A stretch of 64,000 nt of DNA from Alg239-R122 sp041746135 (lineage in GTDB: Bacteria > Pseudomonadota > Alphaproteobacteria > Sphingomonadales > Sphingomonadaceae): NCBI GenBank assembly GCA_041746135.1, contig JBGTHQ010000010.1, forward strand, positions 1 through 64,000, given 5' to 3'. The notes under the pieces were generated by a model. It ran no database searches. It saw only the letters and a list, made by a program, of their open reading frames with translations, and was not told the DNA's origin. Positions within the stretch are counted from its first letter, which is position 1, and the number at the start of each line of letters is the position of its first letter. Below are positions 61,005-64,000 of this stretch, one piece after another. The position numbers and the translations under genes are program-made.

Positions 61005-61193
61005 ATGCCCAGATCCAAAAAGCCAGCGAGCCCGTTTCGCTATTTCAACTCATCGCCAGAGATCATTCGCCTTGTGGTGATGATATATGTCCGGTTCCCA
61101 CCGTCGCTGCGAGACGTGGAGAACCTGCTGGCCAAGCACGGGATAGATATTTATCACGAGACCGTGCGCCACTGGTGGAACCGGTTTCACTAA
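61005..61193 (+). pseudogene. IS6-family transposase, N-terminal remnant
   Basis: A 62-residue frame with SPFRYFNSSPEIIRLVVM, YVRFPPSLRDVENLLAKHGI and HETVRHWWNRF, which are the opening segments of IS6-family transposases. It stops right after WWNRF; the DDE catalytic domain is gone. No terminal inverted repeat was found. It marks past transposition near the end of the glutamine operon. The following 190 bases hold only a small GC hairpin (about 61216-61233). Confidence 0.82.
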
Positions 61194-61387
61194 GTGCGCA
61201 ATTGGACCGTTAGCCGAACGGCGGAATTGCCGCCGGTCTGCTTTGCGCCCTACTATCGGTCGATTTCCTTCCCCCTTGAATGGAGACATCATATAGCTTG
61301 GTGGTAATCGCTCGATAAGAGCTTCAATTGAGTGGGAAGCGGATCGCCGAATAAAATTCCCATCGGAAAGCCGCGCGAACACGTGTC

Positions 61388-62935
61388 CTACTCAGCTTCG
61401 AGTTCTCGCAGGCTCCGGCCTTGGGTCTCTCGTCCGGCCCAGGCAACCATGCCCACGGAAGCTGCCGTTGGGAGAAGTAACGCCAAGGCTGCTCCCATCA
61501 AAGTTGGCGCGAAACCTGCCATTGCGGCGACCTGCACGGCTACGCCGCCGAACTTGCTGCTCCCCGCGACCAATCCCGTCGCCCTGCCTCGCGTGCCGAG
61601 CGGGTAGTTCTCCGCTGTATAGGGTAGCAGGACCGCAATCGTGCCGTTGGTGCCCACAATCAATAGGGCAATGACAGAAACCAGCAACGGCTCCCAAGTC
61701 AGCAGTTCGGCTGGAAGCAAGGCTCCCAGCAGGCCAATAAAGGTCAGGCTGACAGTGCCGACGAGTGTCCATTTGCTACTATGCCTTGCATAGAAAAATG
61801 CTGCAAGCAGCACGGTCGGGAAAGCGAGCAGCGAGGATCTAGCCAGGATGCTGCTGGCAATTTCCGCGCTGTAACCGCGCGATTGAAGGTCCAATGGCAA
61901 CCACAAAAGCAAGCCGAAATTAACGAAGCTCCAGCACAAAGCGGTAATGGTTAGCGCTACGGTGATCTGACGATGACCTGCGGGCGACGGCGAATTTGCG
62001 GAGGCTTGTACTGGGGGTGGTTTGGGACGCAAACCGAATTTCCGTTGCATTTCCGCGAGCTCTGCAGTCCTCCCACGCTCAGCCAGGAAACGGGGTGTTT
62101 CGGGGATAAGCCGCGCTAAGGCTAGTAATAAAAGTCCGCTGGGGAAACCTTGCAACCACAGCGACCGCCAGCCGTATATTGGCTCCAGCACATAAGCTGC
62201 GCCACTTGCCGCGAGGTAACCGCCAACCAGTCCAATCCCGCCCACCAGAACGAGCACCCAGCTGCGGTGTCTGGGCGGCATTACCTCTGTCAGAAGCGTA
62301 TAAACTACCGGCAACATGCCTCCCGCCGATATGCCCATAAGGAAACACATTATCAGGTTCCACTCAAATTCCGGCATAGCACCGCAAATCGCGGTGGAAA
62401 CGAACAGGATCGTGGACAGCAAGATGCAAACCCGGCGACCATAGATGTCTGCCAGCCAGCCCCACAGGAACGAGCCGATGGTAGTTCCTGTGAGCGCGAC
62501 CAACGGCAACAAGGCCACTTGCGATCGGCTGATCCCATATTCTGCCGCCATTCCCGGAAGCACGAATCCCAGGGTAGCGGGTTTCATCACATCGATCACG
62601 AGGCCCAGCGTCAGCACCAGTAAAGTAGCCGCGTGCCAAACATTGAGCGGTGTCGAATCTGGCGCTTCGAAGCTGGTCCCGGCATGATCGCCATGCGGAG
62701 CGCATTTCTGTGGCAGGGCACCGAAACATGCCAGTGGCGCTCCGATCAGGATCAAAGCCATGCCGATCCACATGCTGGGGTCCATTGGCATTCCCGTAAG
62801 GTGATTGCCCATTTCATGACCCATCGCCAACATTGGCAGATGGAGCGCGACGCCTAGACTGACCGCGGCACAACCCGCCCAGAAGAACGGAGCGCGTTCG
62901 CCAACGATGGATATTTTTTGCCCCGCCTTCTTCAT
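61388..62935 (-). CDS. MFS transporter with extra N-terminal membrane segments
   Basis: A 515-residue major facilitator with the sugar-phosphate/aromatic-acid-type signature GWLADIYGRRV between segments 2 and 3 and a related ARH motif in the second half. Before the normal 12 segments there is an N-terminal addition of about 95 residues with two hydrophobic stretches and a Met/His-rich loop (MGHEMGNHLTGMPMDPSM). The substrate is not known; an amino acid, organic acid or aromatic acid is possible. It is convergent with the glutamine operon, its stop about 440 bases from the regulator stop. Confidence 0.85.
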   Translation of the reverse strand: MKKAGQKISIVGERAPFFWAGCAAVSLGVALHLPMLAMGHEMGNHLTGMPMDPSMWIGMALILIGAPLACFGALPQKCAPHGDHAGTSFEAPDSTPLNVWHAATLLVLTLGLVIDVMKPATLGFVLPGMAAEYGISRSQVALLPLVALTGTTIGSFLWGWLADIYGRRVCILLSTILFVSTAICGAMPEFEWNLIMCFLMGISAGGMLPVVYTLLTEVMPPRHRSWVLVLVGGIGLVGGYLAASGAAYVLEPIYGWRSLWLQGFPSGLLLLALARLIPETPRFLAERGRTAELAEMQRKFGLRPKPPPVQASANSPSPAGHRQITVALTITALCWSFVNFGLLLWLPLDLQSRGYSAEIASSILARSSLLAFPTVLLAAFFYARHSSKWTLVGTVSLTFIGLLGALLPAELLTWEPLLVSVIALLIVGTNGTIAVLLPYTAENYPLGTRGRATGLVAGSSKFGGVAVQVAAMAGFAPTLMGAALALLLPTAASVGMVAWAGRETQGRSLRELEAE

Positions 62936-63354
62936 TTAGGACAATTAAGAGATACGCAATTCGTTAGCAAGCGAATGAAACGAGATCGAGAAGGCTTGCA
63001 ATGGTCGGTTGCCGAACGGCAGCTCTCGGGGTTTCGGAGATCCGAAACAGATAGTCCGCTGCCGGCCCAGAAACTGTCGTCTGAATCCAAATTGTCGAAT
63101 GACAGCTACCCACCCACTTGTTGCGATTCAATCCGGGCGGGCAACCAAGCTCCTCACACTAGGCAAAGTCCGTTAGAGCGCGAAAGCGACCTTAGCACCA
63201 TTAACCTACAAACTTGGATTGATCGTCTCACAGGGACGATTTTGGACTGATATTTCGATTTGAAATTAGCATACTAATTAGCACAATAGCACAAAGACAA
63301 TAAATAATAGGTATACAATACAATATGTTAAATGCATTGTTGCCTGACTAAAAA
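62936..63354. other. AT-rich intergenic region at the right end of the island
   Basis: No gene is supported. From about 63250 it is markedly AT-rich, with stretches such as ATTAGCATACTAATTAGCA (19 bases, near 63266) containing short repeats of TTAGCA. It should hold the MFS promoter near 62940 and flanks the right tRNA half. It may be the attachment-site arm region. Confidence 0.4.
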
Positions 63355-63411
63355 GGGATTCAAAATCCCGTTCCGCAAGGAGTGTGGGTTCGATTCCCAC
63401 CGCCCGCACCA
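63355..63411 (+). repeat. Right attachment site: 3' half of tRNA-Leu
   Basis: GGGATTCAAAATCCCGTTCC and the rest through CGCCCGCACCA match the anticodon arm, variable arm, T arm and acceptor 3' strand of tRNA-Leu(CAA). The T stem is GTGGG/CCCAC here against GCGGG/CCCGC in the intact gene: both strands change together, so this half comes from a different functional tRNA allele. It has no 5' half before it and is not a working gene. Confidence 0.9.
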
Positions 63412-63619
63412 TCTAACTTAGCAGGCTCCGATAAGCACACCGCACGTTGGGCAGGAGCCTGCATTAGCGGACCGTCTGGGGACGAACGTCCCGCGCTCCG
63501 CTTTCGCGAAATGACAATCGAACGGTATTGTCATGTTGGCCTCAGAAATCCCGGACGGGATTTAGCCATCACTTCAAACTGCTTGGTTCAATTTGAAAGC
63601 TGCCGTTCCGGAATCGCCC
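63355..63619. repeat. Island repeat copy R3
   Basis: The longest copy: the tRNA half plus about 208 bases. It shares with R1 the part to about 63580 and with R2 also the tail CTTGGTTCAATTTGAAAGC. An open frame through it starting ATG-like at the tRNA is a spurious one that appears after many tRNA genes. Confidence 0.88.
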
Positions 63620-63945
63620 AATAGCAGTCATTCCCACCGCACAAATTCTATGCCGAGTTTGCGCCCTCATTCAAGTCGTTCCAGCTCTTCAAGATAGTTC
63701 CCATATCCGGACATTGCCGTAGACGCAGGCGCTACCCAGAATTGTCAGGGGTTTTGGGCGATCCAGACAGGCAGAATTAATGCCACCAGAACAGAGCGAC
63801 CGCCATTTGCGGTTACATCGCTGGTCCAAGAGCGCAAAAATTAGACAGCCAAACCTGTGTGTCCAGAGAACGCATTGGCCCAGTTCATGGAAGGCTAAGG
63901 CGTTTATTTATTGCGATTCAACAAGTCCATTGCTAGTGCACCGTC
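63620..63945. other. Region after the island with no gene seen
   Basis: About 325 bases without a supported gene, RNA or repeat. The bases look like ordinary chromosomal intergenic or decayed sequence. Confidence 0.4.
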
Positions 63946-64000
63946 ATGCTCGCTCGATTATTCCTGATGTTGATAGCTATCGCTCTTGTTTTCGGGAGTG
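63946..64000 (+). CDS. Possible exported protein, N-terminal fragment (runs off window)
   Basis: An ATG at 63946 opens an unbroken frame reading MLARLFLMLIAIALVFGS, which looks like a signal peptide or first membrane segment. Only 18 codons are present and no clear ribosome-binding site is seen, so the call is weak. Confidence 0.3.
   Translation, partial: MLARLFLMLIAIALVFGS

Larger units (their letters stand above)
51808..63411. mobile_element. Genomic island flanked by direct repeats of the tRNA-Leu 3' half
   Basis: An 11.6-kb segment between the anticodon-stem position of the intact tRNA-Leu and a second 57-base tRNA-Leu 3' half. This is the classic footprint of tRNA-directed integration. 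The repeat continues about 200 bases past each tRNA end, and a third copy at 55768 divides the island into a sulfide-response module and a glutamine-cycle module. The likely integrase lies just outside, at 50432, rather than within the repeats, so either two elements are stacked or the island's own integrase has been lost. Confidence 0.82.

Noticed and set aside
62918..63250. A 110-codon frame in the gap right of the MFS gene
   Set aside because: There is no ribosome-binding site and no recognisable pattern; it begins inside the MFS gene on the other strand.

Overview
The window looks like the chromosome of a sphingomonad (Alphaproteobacteria, order Sphingomonadales). The pointers are a PEPxxWA-type CTERM protein, an mdh-sucD-sucA-odhB-lpdA cluster, a moderately high GC content, a BigR-type sulfide operon and the small intergenic palindromes seen in this group. 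Species cannot be fixed from the sequence alone.

Layout. 1-1251: an NAD(P)H-hydrate dehydratase fragment coupled to an AstE-like deacylase. 1604-4146: the ribosomal alpha operon rpsM-rpsK-rpoA-rplQ with a strong terminator. 4.4-9.1 kb: a PEP-CTERM protein, a prolyl oligopeptidase and two related secreted proteins. 9.1-18.6 kb (minus strand): mdh, a small unknown exported protein, sucD, sucA, odhB, lpdA, a TRIC channel and a PepSY protein, closely packed. 19-25 kb: a polysaccharide-deacetylase-like protein, sdhB-thioesterase-zapE, and a divergent pair of ATP-grasp ligase and PLP enzyme with no assigned pathway. 25-40 kb: RNase E, cell-wall amidase, PBP1A, RF2, a c-di-GMP enzyme, an exported methyltransferase-like protein, a cysteine-rich nitronate-monooxygenase-like flavoprotein, a lone Mrr_N domain protein, a hydroxyacid dehydrogenase and an SH3 protein. 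40.4-47.8 kb: leucine/branched-chain acyl-CoA catabolism (thiolase, isovaleryl-CoA dehydrogenase, both methylcrotonyl-CoA carboxylase subunits), interrupted by an AT-rich C39-like papain-fold gene and by palindromic repeats. A prepilin peptidase and an aldehyde dehydrogenase follow.

50.2-63.6 kb is an integrated region. The 5' part of one tRNA-Leu(CAA) is cut in its anticodon loop and followed by a tyrosine recombinase. A complete tRNA-Leu(CAA) comes next. 11.6 kb further on lies a second copy of the 3' half of tRNA-Leu. A repeat of about 200 bp occurs three times (51.8, 55.8 and 63.4 kb) and divides the island into two modules. Module 1 is a BigR persulfide-response operon (bigR, blh, two YeeE/YedE halves, tauE) ending in a doxX gene with an in-frame amber codon. 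Module 2 carries a small secreted peptide, an eukaryote-type glutamine synthetase (GSII), a glutaminase with the architecture of animal kidney-type glutaminase (serine-dependent domain plus ankyrin repeats), a SARP-type regulator fused to an alpha/beta hydrolase, an IS6 transposase remnant and an MFS transporter. Module 2 is the best candidate in the window for an undescribed system: it makes and breaks glutamine side by side under a regulator that carries its own hydrolase domain.
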